Source: GCA-2746795 sp046496595 (GTDB lineage: Bacteria > Chloroflexota > Anaerolineae > Promineifilales > Promineifilaceae). From it: a DNA stretch of 15,486 nucleotides. The translations under genes and the position numbers were made by a program. The DNA lies in contig JAWOGU010000077.1 in the NCBI GenBank assembly GCA_046496595.1, positions 1 to 15,486 on the forward strand, given 5' to 3'. Below the pieces are notes generated by a model, which worked only from the letters and a program-made list of their open reading frames with translations, searched no databases and was not told where the DNA came from. Positions 8,596 to 15,486 of this stretch are shown in pieces (positions within the stretch are counted from its first letter, which is position 1; the number at the start of each line of letters is the position of its first letter).

Positions 8596-10242
8596 ATGAA
8601 AACCAAACAAATCGCCCTGTTAGTAGTGCTAACGGGCCTTCTTTTTGCCACATTTGGCGTATTTGGGCAGCAGGCAGCGGCCCAATCAAACCTTCTAACC
8701 AATCCGGGCTTTGAAGGTGGTTATTTCAATCAAGACGGCATCCCTGAAATTGCCGTGCCCAACGGCTGGCGTATGCACTGGCTCGATGGACAGCCGTTTA
8801 ACGGTTCCAATGGGAATGCAGCCCGGCCCGAAACAGTGGTCTGGAACATCAAAGACGCGCCCGCCGACGAACAGACGCTTTTCTTCAAAGATGGTTCTTA
8901 CGCCTTCAAAATATTTAAAGGGTGGGCGCCAGTTTACGCCGCACTCTCTCAAGATGTGACCGGGTTGGAAGTGGGGCGTAAATATCGTTTGGCTGCGCCT
9001 ATTTTCATTGACATTGTGGAAAGCTATGAGGGTCGGAAACGGCCGCCTACCAAATTAGATTCCGGTCAGGTACGTTTGGGCGCTGGCGCAACGGGTGTTG
9101 GCTGGCGAGACGAAGCCAATATCCAATATAGCGGCTGGTGGACGGCTGGCAATATTTCACCGTTCTATCAAGCCTACCCGATTTTTCTGCATGATTTTGT
9201 GGCCACGTCACCTAACATGACTGTTTGGGTTGAAATGGGATCGATTGATCCTTATATAAACAACGGCTTTTTTGTAGATGGCCTTTCTTTGACAGCGCTC
9301 GATGAGGTTGTTCCATCTGTAAGCAGCAGCGCTCCCAGCAGCGCCGTTCCCAGCAGTGGTGGTGGTGCAGTAGTGGCTGTGGCTGGGCCAACAGCGCCGC
9401 CGGCGCCAACGGCCACCCCGCGGGCGGATGGCGCCGTTGTTCATGTGGTGCAGGCGGGCGATTCTTACTGGAGCCTTGCCATTCAATATGCGGCGACGAT
9501 GGGTCTCACGGCGGAGGAAGCGCTGACGGCGATTCCGGAATTGAACAACAATCCTGCCTTCATCAACCCTGGCGACGAGTTGATCATCGTACCTCCCGGC
9601 GCAGTGGCGGCGCCGGAGCCGGAAGTGACCCCTACGGAAGAAGGGGCAGCCGAAAGCACCGAGGAACCCATTGAAGAACCGACGGCAGAGTCCGAAGTAG
9701 CTGCTGAGCCAATCGACGACGCTGTAGCCGGGTCACAAACGACCAACGGCGTATGCGTGATCGTGTATGAAGACAAGGATGGTGACGCTGTTTACTTTAT
9801 CGAAAACGAGAATTTGCTGGCAGACGCCGCCGTTACCTTGTTTCAAGATGGGAGCAGCAAAGCTTCTTATGTGACGGACGGCATAAATGAGCCGTTCTGT
9901 TTTGAGAATTTGGCGACGGGGACGTATCAGGTGCAGGTTTACCCGCCTGCCGGTTATCAGGTGACGACGGCCGAAAGCTGGGCAGTGGCGGTGGCCGAAG
10001 GCGTGATTATTCCGGTGGCTTTTGGTCTGGCTCCGGCCCCGCAGGAAGTGGCGGATGTCAGCCCAACTGAAGAGACGGATGCTGCCGCTGAGACGGCTGA
10101 AACGGCGAGCATGGAAGGAGAAACGGCCGTTGCCGAAGAGTCAGGCGGCGGTTTGGGCAGCATTAGCGGCCTGCTCTTGATTGGGGCGGCGGTTGTGGTC
10201 TTGTTGGCCGGCGTGGGTGTGTTCCTGCTGCGCCGCGGCTAG
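8596..10242 (+). CDS. Secreted surface protein with LysM and CnaB-like domains, C-terminal membrane anchor
   Basis: A 548-aa predicted cell-surface protein. Signal peptide at residues 1-29 (MKTK, hydrophobic core, AAA before Q30). Residues 31-235 form a beta-rich module beginning NLLTNPGFEGG, the usual opening of carbohydrate-binding/galactose-binding-like jelly rolls. A Ser/Ala/Pro linker follows (240-278), then a LysM domain (282-334, VHVVQAGDSYWSLA...NPGDELIIVPP), which normally binds peptidoglycan or chitin-type glycans. After an acidic linker (338-380) comes an SdrD_B/CnaB-like beta-sandwich (386-478), a second acidic linker, and a transmembrane helix (523-545) ending in RRG. GGAGG (8583-8587) is 8 nt before ATG 8596; the longer reading frame from 8479 starts at the expected transcription start and is rejected. 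It lies just upstream of a class A PBP, which fits a cell-envelope role. Ligand unknown. Confidence 0.88.
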   Translation: MKTKQIALLVVLTGLLFATFGVFGQQAAAQSNLLTNPGFEGGYFNQDGIPEIAVPNGWRMHWLDGQPFNGSNGNAARPETVVWNIKDAPADEQTLFFKDGSYAFKIFKGWAPVYAALSQDVTGLEVGRKYRLAAPIFIDIVESYEGRKRPPTKLDSGQVRLGAGATGVGWRDEANIQYSGWWTAGNISPFYQAYPIFLHDFVATSPNMTVWVEMGSIDPYINNGFFVDGLSLTALDEVVPSVSSSAPSSAVPSSGGGAVVAVAGPTAPPAPTATPRADGAVVHVVQAGDSYWSLAIQYAATMGLTAEEALTAIPELNNNPAFINPGDELIIVPPGAVAAPEPEVTPTEEGAAESTEEPIEEPTAESEVAAEPIDDAVAGSQTTNGVCVIVYEDKDGDAVYFIENENLLADAAVTLFQDGSSKASYVTDGINEPFCFENLATGTYQVQVYPPAGYQVTTAESWAVAVAEGVIIPVAFGLAPAPQEVADVSPTEETDAAAETAETASMEGETAVAEESGGGLGSISGLLLIGAAVVVLLAGVGVFLLRRG

Positions 10243-10286
10243 GCAGATGAAGCTAAAAAATAAAGATAACTATGCAGCAAGTCGAG

Positions 10287-10348
10287 GGCTGAGCCTGTCG
10301 AAGGCTGAGCCTGTCGAAGCCCGGTTCCGCCTTCGACAAGCTCAGGCT
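10287..10348. repeat. Dispersed 16-bp repeat with hairpin
   Basis: GGCTGAGCCTGTCGAA occurs twice in tandem (10287-10302, 10303-10318). After an 11-nt loop an inverted copy follows (10331-10347). The stem 10303-10319/10331-10347 pairs at all but two positions. The same word, reverse-complemented, is inside gcvP (2765-2800). Confidence 0.88.
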
Positions 10349-10372
10349 ACACCTGAATAGATATTAAAGATG

Positions 10373-10404
10373 AAAGAGCGTCCGCCAAAAGACGCTCTTT
10401 TTTT
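10373..10404 (+). terminator. Intrinsic terminator after the surface-protein gene
   Basis: AAAGAGCGTC (10373-10382) pairs with GACGCTCTTT (10391-10400) around an 8-nt loop, with seven T at 10398-10404. It separates the surface-protein transcript from the PBP gene, which therefore probably has its own promoter in 10405-10529; I could not identify it with confidence. Confidence 0.9.
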
Positions 10405-10529
10405 GCGCGTGTTTATGTCGTTGCCTTTGCGTTGTTTTTGCGCCGGGCAGGCGCACACCGTGTTTCATACACTACTCATGCCAGTGTGGCAGCATTTCTT
10501 TGTATTCGTAAAAAAAGGAACCATGAACT

Positions 10530-13310
10530 ATGTCGTACGACAACCAATCCGGTCCAATCATTTACCAGCAGCCGCCAACCGCGCCGCAAAAACAAAAGCG
10601 CGGCTGCTGCGGCTGTTTCAGCATGGCGCTGGTGGGCGGCGTGGTTTTGCTGACGCTGCTCATATTTGGCGGTATTACCGCCGCCGGTACGCTCATCTAC
10701 GCCAATTTTTCCCGGGAAATTGAAGCCGGCGTCGCCAAACTGGACACCGCCCGCGAGCGGGAAACCTTTGAGACCACCCGCATTTTTGACCGGAACGGCG
10801 TCTTATTGTGGGAGTTTTTTGGCGAAGGCAAGCGCACCCAGATTCCGCTGGCGCAGGTACCGCCGCATCTGCGTCAGGCGACAATTTCTGTGGAGGACGA
10901 TTCGTTTTACCAAAACACGGGCCTGGATTTAACGGCATTGGCGGCGGCGCTGCTCGCCAATTACAAAAACCCGGACAGCCGTCCTGTGGGCGGCAGCACC
11001 ATTACCCAGCAGATTGTGCGCCACATTGTGTTTGACTATGACGAGCGAACGGCCGTTTCCTACAACCGTAAAGCCAAAGAAATCGTCCTGGCCTGGCTGA
11101 TGGACCAGAAATACAGCAAAGACGAAATTTTGGAGGTGTACCTCAACGAAATCTACTACGGCAACCTGGCTTACGGCGTGGAAGCCGCCGCCCAAACCTA
11201 CTTTGGCAAAGCGGCCGACGACCTGACGTTGGGTGAAGCTACTTTGTTGTCCGGCCTGCCCCAAAGTCCGGTAGAACTGGACCCCTACACCAATTTTGAT
11301 GGCGTCAAAGAGCGGCAGTGGCTGGTGCTTAACCTGATGGTGGGCGACGGCGCCCTTTCCCAAACTCAAGCTGAAGCCGCCTACCAGGAACCGCTCAACT
11401 TTGCCGTGCAGGAAGTGAGCCTGGCAGCGCCGCACTTTGCCGTTTATGCCCGGCAGCAGTTGGAGGCCATGTTTGGCGCGGACGTGGCGGCGAACGGCGG
11501 CCTGCAAGTGACCACCAGCCTGGACCTGAATTACCAGCGACTGGCGGAACAACTGGCGCGGCAGCACGTCACGGCCGTGGGTCCCGAACACAATCTCACC
11601 AACGCCGCCCTGGTCGCCATGCAGCCCATCACCGGCGAAATTTTGGCGATGCTGGGCAGCGTCGATTATTACGACGAAGCCATCGACGGTCACGTCAACG
11701 TAGCAACCTCCTTGCAGCAGCCGGGCAGCGCCATCAAGCCCCTCACCTACGCCGCTGCCCTGTCGCCGGACGAAAATGGCGAGACCGCCTGGACCGCCGC
11801 CGACCTGCTGTGGGACGTGCCGGTGGACTACCCGCAGTTCGACGGCAGCGAATATACGCCGGTGAACTACGATGGCGCTTTTCATGGTCCCACGCGGCTG
11901 CGGGCGGCGCTGGCGAACAGTTACAACGTGCCGGCCGTGCTGGCGCTGCAAGACGTGGGCATCCCGCTTTTTATGGAGTTTGCGCGGAAAGTGGGTATCA
12001 CCACCTGGGGGCAGGACAGCAGCAGCTACGGCCTGTCGCTGACGCTGGGCGGGGGTGAAGTGACGCCGTTGGACTTAACGGCCGTTTACGCTGCCTTTGC
12101 CAATGGGGGGAAACGGGTGGAACCGGTCTCCATTTTGCGTGTGACCAAGAGCAGTGGCGAAGTGGTCTACGAGCAGCCAGCCGATCCTGGCGAGCAGATT
12201 CTGGATCCGCGCGTCGCTTTCCTCATCAGCGATATTTTGGACGACGACGCGGCGCGCGCGCCGGCGATGGGCAATGATAATCCGCTGGCGCTGCCCTTTC
12301 CCGCCGCCGCCAAAACAGGCACCACCAACGATTTCCGCGACAACTGGACGATGGGCTACACGCCCGGTCTGGTGGTGGGCGTGTGGACGGGCAACACCGA
12401 TAACAGCGAAATGCTCAACATCAGCGGCCTCACGGGCGCGGCGCCGCTGTGGCATGACTTTATGCAGGCGGTGTACAATGATTTTGGCCTGCTGGAATCG
12501 CTCAACGTGAACGGGCTGCCGCCCGCCGTGGAGTTCACGCCGCCGCCTGGATTGGAAAAACGGCCGTTATGCGCCATCAACTCCATCACCGTCGGAGCCG
12601 TGGACTGCACGCGCAGCGGGGAGGAATGGTTCCTGACGGACGGCGTCCCGGTTCAGGAACCGCCGCTTGACCCCAATGTGGTGCGCTGGGAGAAGTTGGA
12701 AACGGCCGTGTGGCGCGCTCCCGCCGTCATGCTGCCGCCCCTGCCGCCGGAAGCCCTCCAGGTAAACGCCGGAGTTGACGCGGACAAACAGCCGCCGCCC
12801 CAAATCTTCTGCCACATCTTTGAAGGGACCACTGCGGCTGCCCTGCCGCCCGACGCCCTGCCGCAGGTTTTCCTGACGCCGCCGCGCAACCCGGAAAGCC
12901 TCAAGGCGGCGCACGAATGGGCGCAGGCCCACAACATCGCCATTTTGCCCACCGACGCCTGCACGCAAGAGATACTTGCCGTGGCCCGTGACCCCAACAC
13001 GCCCGCCGTCTGGCGCATCACCAGCCCGGCCGATGGCGACGTGGTGGACGGCATCATGCCCATCGTGGGCACGGCCGATTTTGACCCGGCCGAAGTGCAG
13101 TTCTACAAGTTGGAACTGGGCGTGCCAGAAGGCGACAACATCAACTGGCTGACGCTGGGCGACACCCACAATACGCCGGTGGTCAACGGCATTCTGGAAA
13201 CGCTCTACGCCGAAGGGCTGCCGCCCGGCGAGTACCTGCTGCGCCTCATCGTGGTGAAGGACAGCAACTACGTCGGCGAGCCGCACATGATTCAGTTTAG
13301 TGTGCAGTGA
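10530..13310 (+). CDS. Class A penicillin-binding protein (glycosyltransferase/transpeptidase)
   Basis: A bifunctional 926-aa peptidoglycan synthase. A short cytoplasmic tail carries a Cys-rich CCGC motif (26-29), followed by one transmembrane helix (about 33-57). The GT51 domain (about 80-250) shows VEDDSFYQNTGLD with catalytic E122, GGSTITQQIVR, and RKAKEIVLAWLMDQKYSKDEILEVYLNEIYYG. The transpeptidase domain (about 355-645) has SAIK with nucleophile S400 and K403, SYN 464-466, and KTG 595-597. Residue N129 stands where many GT51 enzymes have His (EDxxFYxH). Beyond the catalytic part is a Pro-rich linker and a C-terminal beta/Ig-like domain (828-926). AAGGAA (10515-10520) is 9 nt before ATG 10530. 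PBP1a/1c-type in general layout; the exact subfamily is uncertain. The end of the gene faces a convergent acyltransferase across a shared terminator. Confidence 0.95.
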   Translation: MSYDNQSGPIIYQQPPTAPQKQKRGCCGCFSMALVGGVVLLTLLIFGGITAAGTLIYANFSREIEAGVAKLDTARERETFETTRIFDRNGVLLWEFFGEGKRTQIPLAQVPPHLRQATISVEDDSFYQNTGLDLTALAAALLANYKNPDSRPVGGSTITQQIVRHIVFDYDERTAVSYNRKAKEIVLAWLMDQKYSKDEILEVYLNEIYYGNLAYGVEAAAQTYFGKAADDLTLGEATLLSGLPQSPVELDPYTNFDGVKERQWLVLNLMVGDGALSQTQAEAAYQEPLNFAVQEVSLAAPHFAVYARQQLEAMFGADVAANGGLQVTTSLDLNYQRLAEQLARQHVTAVGPEHNLTNAALVAMQPITGEILAMLGSVDYYDEAIDGHVNVATSLQQPGSAIKPLTYAAALSPDENGETAWTAADLLWDVPVDYPQFDGSEYTPVNYDGAFHGPTRLRAALANSYNVPAVLALQDVGIPLFMEFARKVGITTWGQDSSSYGLSLTLGGGEVTPLDLTAVYAAFANGGKRVEPVSILRVTKSSGEVVYEQPADPGEQILDPRVAFLISDILDDDAARAPAMGNDNPLALPFPAAAKTGTTNDFRDNWTMGYTPGLVVGVWTGNTDNSEMLNISGLTGAAPLWHDFMQAVYNDFGLLESLNVNGLPPAVEFTPPPGLEKRPLCAINSITVGAVDCTRSGEEWFLTDGVPVQEPPLDPNVVRWEKLETAVWRAPAVMLPPLPPEALQVNAGVDADKQPPPQIFCHIFEGTTAAALPPDALPQVFLTPPRNPESLKAAHEWAQAHNIAILPTDACTQEILAVARDPNTPAVWRITSPADGDVVDGIMPIVGTADFDPAEVQFYKLELGVPEGDNINWLTLGDTHNTPVVNGILETLYAEGLPPGEYLLRLIVVKDSNYVGEPHMIQFSVQ

Positions 13311-13323
13311 TGAGGGAAAGTAA

Positions 13324-13351
13324 ACAGTTTACAGTGAACAGTGAACGGTAA
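13324..13351. repeat. Four tandem heptamers after the PBP gene
   Basis: Words of ACAGTTT/ACAGTGA/ACGGTAA type repeat in perfect 7-nt register, starting 13 nt after the PBP stop. No clear complementary arm, except a short AACTGTT just downstream. Confidence 0.65.
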
Positions 13352-13364
13352 GGAACTGTTGAGC

Positions 13365-13396
13365 AAAAAGCCTGGGCACCACGCCCAGGCTTTTTT
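13365..13396. terminator. Bidirectional intrinsic terminator
   Basis: AAAAAGCCTGGGC (13365-13377) pairs with GCCCAGGCTTTTT (13383-13395) around a 5-nt loop, giving a T run on both strands. It lies between the convergent PBP and acyltransferase genes and can serve both. Confidence 0.93.
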
Positions 13397-13469
13397 ATGC
13401 GCCGCCAATCTCGCAATTTCCTGAACAAAACGAACCAGGTGCAGGCGTTTTTCGTTCCCTCTCCGGTAG

Positions 13470-13489
13470 GGGCGGTTCGTGAACCGCCC
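13470..13489. repeat. REP-like palindrome, second copy
   Basis: GGGCGGTTC and GAACCGCCC around a GT centre. It matches the 4006-4023 element, again placed where two genes converge. Confidence 0.8.
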
Positions 13490-13532
13490 TTATGACTCGA
13501 CTGAAACATGATTTTCGCCAGACGACGAGGTT

Positions 13533-14822
13533 TTACCGGCAGGCAGCGGTGAGATAGGCCATGGCCTGGGTCTGGATTTGCTGCGCTTGCTCCAGGCTGA
13601 GATCCGCCGGGCGGAAGACAAAGGTGAAACAAAGCTGTCCGGCGACGGTGGTGACGCCCAGGATCTTCTCTGTTTCCATGGTGGTCACTACGGGGCCAAA
13701 AATGGCTTCCAGGCGCAGCGGGCCGTAAACGGTAGGATACTCAAAACGTCCCAGGTTGGTGATGGACAGATCGTAGTGGATGCTGCCCCAGTCGTTGAAG
13801 CGTTCCAGGCCGGGCGCGCCGGGCTGGAGATAGCGGGATATGGCGGATTGAGCGAGAATTTTTTCGTCGGCGGAGTCGCGGGTGAGCGCTTGTTTGATCT
13901 CGCGGGCAATCTGCCAGAAGTCTCGCTCCGGTTGGCAGTCGGCGCTGGTTTCTACCAGGGTGATGAAGAGGCCAAAGTCTTCACCCACCGGCGGCGCCAG
14001 CCGTTTTCTGATGCTGATGGGGCTGGAGACGGTGCGCTGCCAGCCGCTTGTTTCCCCTTCCATGACGGCGAAGGTTTTAAGGAAAGCGGCGCATAAAGCG
14101 GCGTGGACGGAGGTGTTTTCGTGTTTAGCTCGTTGGACAACGGCCGTTGTCTCTTCCTCAGCCAATCTCCAGGAAATCATCTGGAAAGCCAGGTTGGGCG
14201 TTGGCTGGAAGGTGAAAGGGGGTGGCGTGGATTTTTTGAAGCGGTGCTGCACCGCCATTGCTTTGAGCATGGCACGAATGAAGGTCGTCTTGAGGACGAC
14301 GGCGGGGCGGCGCAGAAAAGCCTTGGGCAGCATCTGGTCGGCCGGCGGCAGCAGGGGCAGGGGCGTCACCGCCGTCTCAGGTTCGCCTAAAAACTGCATG
14401 AGGTTGTGGATCAGATACAGGGCGGACAGCCCATCGGTCAAAGCGTGGTGGCATACGACCAGCAGGTCGGTCACTGCCTCGTCTTGAACGCAGACAAAAC
14501 GCACCAGTGGTCCGGCGCGCCAGTCAAAATGCACGGTGAGTTCCTGTTCCACTTCCCGCTGCCAGGTATTGTCTGATTCTCGCGGGACCAGGCGGATGGG
14601 GAATGTGGGCGCGGTGAGTGGGATGAAGTGGAAACGGCCGTTTTCCCCATCCACCACGCGCACTGCCAGCAAAGGGTGCTTCTGGCCCGCCTTTGCCAGC
14701 GCCCGGCGCAGTTCGTCTTCTGAAACGCGCCCTAGAATGCGGGCCGTCAAAATAAAGTTAATCGGCGCGCCGTCCGACGCCAGGCACATCATATGTTCGG
14801 GGAGGGATAGTTTTCGGTCCAT
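13533..14822 (-). CDS. Stand-alone condensation-domain acyltransferase (alcohol acetyltransferase/PapA-like)
   Basis: A 429-aa cytoplasmic CoA- or carrier-dependent acyltransferase-type protein of the chloramphenicol-acetyltransferase fold. The catalytic motif HHALTDG is at 125-131, with H126 as expected general base and D130. The second half carries SITNLGRFEYP, as in PapA5 and alcohol acetyltransferase families, rather than the DFGWG motif I would look for in wax-ester or BAHD enzymes. The length fits one complete condensation domain; no adenylation or carrier-protein domain accompanies it, so it is not an NRPS fragment. Start ATG 14822 has GGAGAAG directly upstream (from 14830); a longer frame to 14885 would run through the octamer repeat and is rejected. 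Substrate unknown; esterification of a lipid or long-chain alcohol is the family's usual chemistry. Confidence 0.85.
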   Translation of the reverse strand: MDRKLSLPEHMMCLASDGAPINFILTARILGRVSEDELRRALAKAGQKHPLLAVRVVDGENGRFHFIPLTAPTFPIRLVPRESDNTWQREVEQELTVHFDWRAGPLVRFVCVQDEAVTDLLVVCHHALTDGLSALYLIHNLMQFLGEPETAVTPLPLLPPADQMLPKAFLRRPAVVLKTTFIRAMLKAMAVQHRFKKSTPPPFTFQPTPNLAFQMISWRLAEEETTAVVQRAKHENTSVHAALCAAFLKTFAVMEGETSGWQRTVSSPISIRKRLAPPVGEDFGLFITLVETSADCQPERDFWQIAREIKQALTRDSADEKILAQSAISRYLQPGAPGLERFNDWGSIHYDLSITNLGRFEYPTVYGPLRLEAIFGPVVTTMETEKILGVTTVAGQLCFTFVFRPADLSLEQAQQIQTQAMAYLTAACR

Positions 14823-14831
14823 TCTTCTCCA

Positions 14832-14895
14832 GGTGTAGAGGTGATGGGGTGAGCGGGTGATGGGGTGAAATTGCCACTCTGCCACTCTGCCCCAA
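14832..14895. repeat. Octamer array directly upstream of the acyltransferase gene
   Basis: Eight consecutive 8-nt words in register: five of GGTGATGG/GGTGAGCG type (14832-14871), then three of TGCCACTC type (14872-14895). The two halves are only partly complementary. The array abuts the acyltransferase ribosome-binding site, so it would be in its 5' leader or promoter. Confidence 0.75.
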
Positions 14896-15049
14896 GATTA
14901 TTTGAAACTGGTTTGCCGGGCATATGACGAAAGTCACGTTGTTGTCATTAGTTTGGTGACTAGGGATGGCCTGTAGCTGTGCAAGGCTGCCTGATGCGGG
15001 TAACATTGTTGGGTGACTGTCGCTTCGGCGATGGTTGATTGAAAGCCTG

Positions 15050-15486
15050 ATGACTGATTCTCCTGAAACGGCCGTTTCCTCCCCTCTTTCCTGGCGCACA
15101 ACCCGTATCCGGCGCTGGCTCTGGCTGCCCTTCCTGGTGGGCGTGGCCGCCTGTTTGGCCTGGGTGGCGCTGGACGGTCGTTCCCTCAGACAGCCCATCG
15201 TCGCCGACGACATCAACCAGCACCGCGCCAATACGCCGCTGCCCGTTCCAGCCAACGGCCTGCAAATCGAGCAGACCTTTTACTCACGCTGGGGCGGGCT
15301 GCGTGAAGTGGAACTGTTGATCGCCGGGGATGGACGAGAGGGAGACGCCAACGGCCGTTTGCAGTTCCAACTCCTGGATGATAACGGCGTGGTGGTGGCG
15401 GCGCACACGGCAGCCACCGCCTCGTTGAAACCGGACCAGACTTACGTCTTTCGCTTTCCGGCGCTGCCGGACTCCGCCGGACGTTA
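15050..15486 (+). CDS. Membrane protein of unknown function (5' part, runs off window)
   Basis: An open frame of 145 codons continues past the right edge without a stop. The N-terminus is cytoplasmic and basic (RTTRIRRW) before one transmembrane helix (about residues 23-41, WLPFLVGVAACLAWVAL). After that comes an extracytoplasmic region with alternating beta-like segments (LQIEQTFYSRWGGLREVELLIAG, LQFQLLDDNGVVVAAH). This layout occurs in Chloroflexota membrane proteins linked to polysaccharide or envelope work, but I do not recognise a specific family. ATG 15050 has only a weak GAAAG upstream; TTG 15035 is an alternative start. The frame contains two AACGGCCGTT palindromes, like neighbouring real genes. 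A small UUCG-tetraloop hairpin (15020-15031) lies in its leader. Confidence 0.75.
   Translation, partial: MTDSPETAVSSPLSWRTTRIRRWLWLPFLVGVAACLAWVALDGRSLRQPIVADDINQHRANTPLPVPANGLQIEQTFYSRWGGLREVELLIAGDGREGDANGRLQFQLLDDNGVVVAAHTAATASLKPDQTYVFRFPALPDSAGR

Noticed and set aside
10439..10483. Small inverted repeats upstream of the PBP gene (TGCGCC/GGCGCA)
   Set aside because: Six-base stems in a GC-rich gap are expected by chance and no promoter boxes align with them.
10370..10723. Open frame starting in the terminator after the surface-protein gene
   Set aside because: It begins in the hairpin itself and overlaps the well-supported PBP start in another frame.
10929..11951. 340-codon open frame antisense to the PBP gene
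   Set aside because: The sense strand encodes all GT51 and transpeptidase motifs; the antisense product is His/Gly/Val-rich low-complexity typical of a GC-rich shadow frame.
14758..15255. 165-codon minus-strand frame over the gap and the last gene
   Set aside because: It overlaps the start of the acyltransferase and the membrane-protein frame; the product has no recognisable motif and reads through the octamer repeat.

Overview
This window looks like a chromosomal segment of a moderately GC-rich bacterium, most likely a member of the Chloroflexota (Anaerolineae/Caldilineae-type). That placement is inferred from overall style: long class A PBP with a C-terminal beta domain, LysM/CnaB-like surface protein with Thr/Glu/Pro linkers, PadR regulation, and word-repeat-rich intergenic DNA. 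It is not based on a marker gene. Coding density is high and nothing suggests phage, plasmid, IS element or CRISPR.

Left part (1-3901, + strand): a tandem glycine riboswitch (1-306) followed by an intrinsic terminator (310-359) controls gcvH (443-829) and gcvP (962-3901), two parts of the glycine cleavage system. gcvT and lpd are not in the window. A convergent junction (3902-4078) holds three fold-back elements. Middle (4079-8354, - strand): ppc (phosphoenolpyruvate carboxylase), an alpha/beta hydrolase, and a PadR regulator. The PadR gene has a clear self-regulatory promoter/operator. It reads padR -> hydrolase with a 1-nt gap, then ppc after 132 nt.

Right part: divergent from padR is a secreted, membrane-anchored surface protein (8596-10242) with its own terminator. 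It is followed by a class A penicillin-binding protein (10530-13310). A bidirectional terminator separates the PBP from a convergent condensation-domain acyltransferase (13533-14822, -). Divergent from that, a membrane protein gene runs off the right edge (15050-15486).

The most interesting signals are not genes. (1) Non-coding DNA carries arrays of 7-, 8- or 9-nt words arranged as fold-backs: words on one arm, complementary words on the other. Two of these arrays form the variable stem of both riboswitch aptamers, and another flanks each gcv gene. (2) The palindrome AACGGCCGTT occurs 16 times (ACGGCCGT 22 times), always inside coding sequence, resembling cyanobacterial HIP1 in behaviour. (3) A dispersed 15/16-bp repeat (GCTTCGACAGGCTCA type) lies in frame inside gcvP and again as an intergenic hairpin at 10287-10348.
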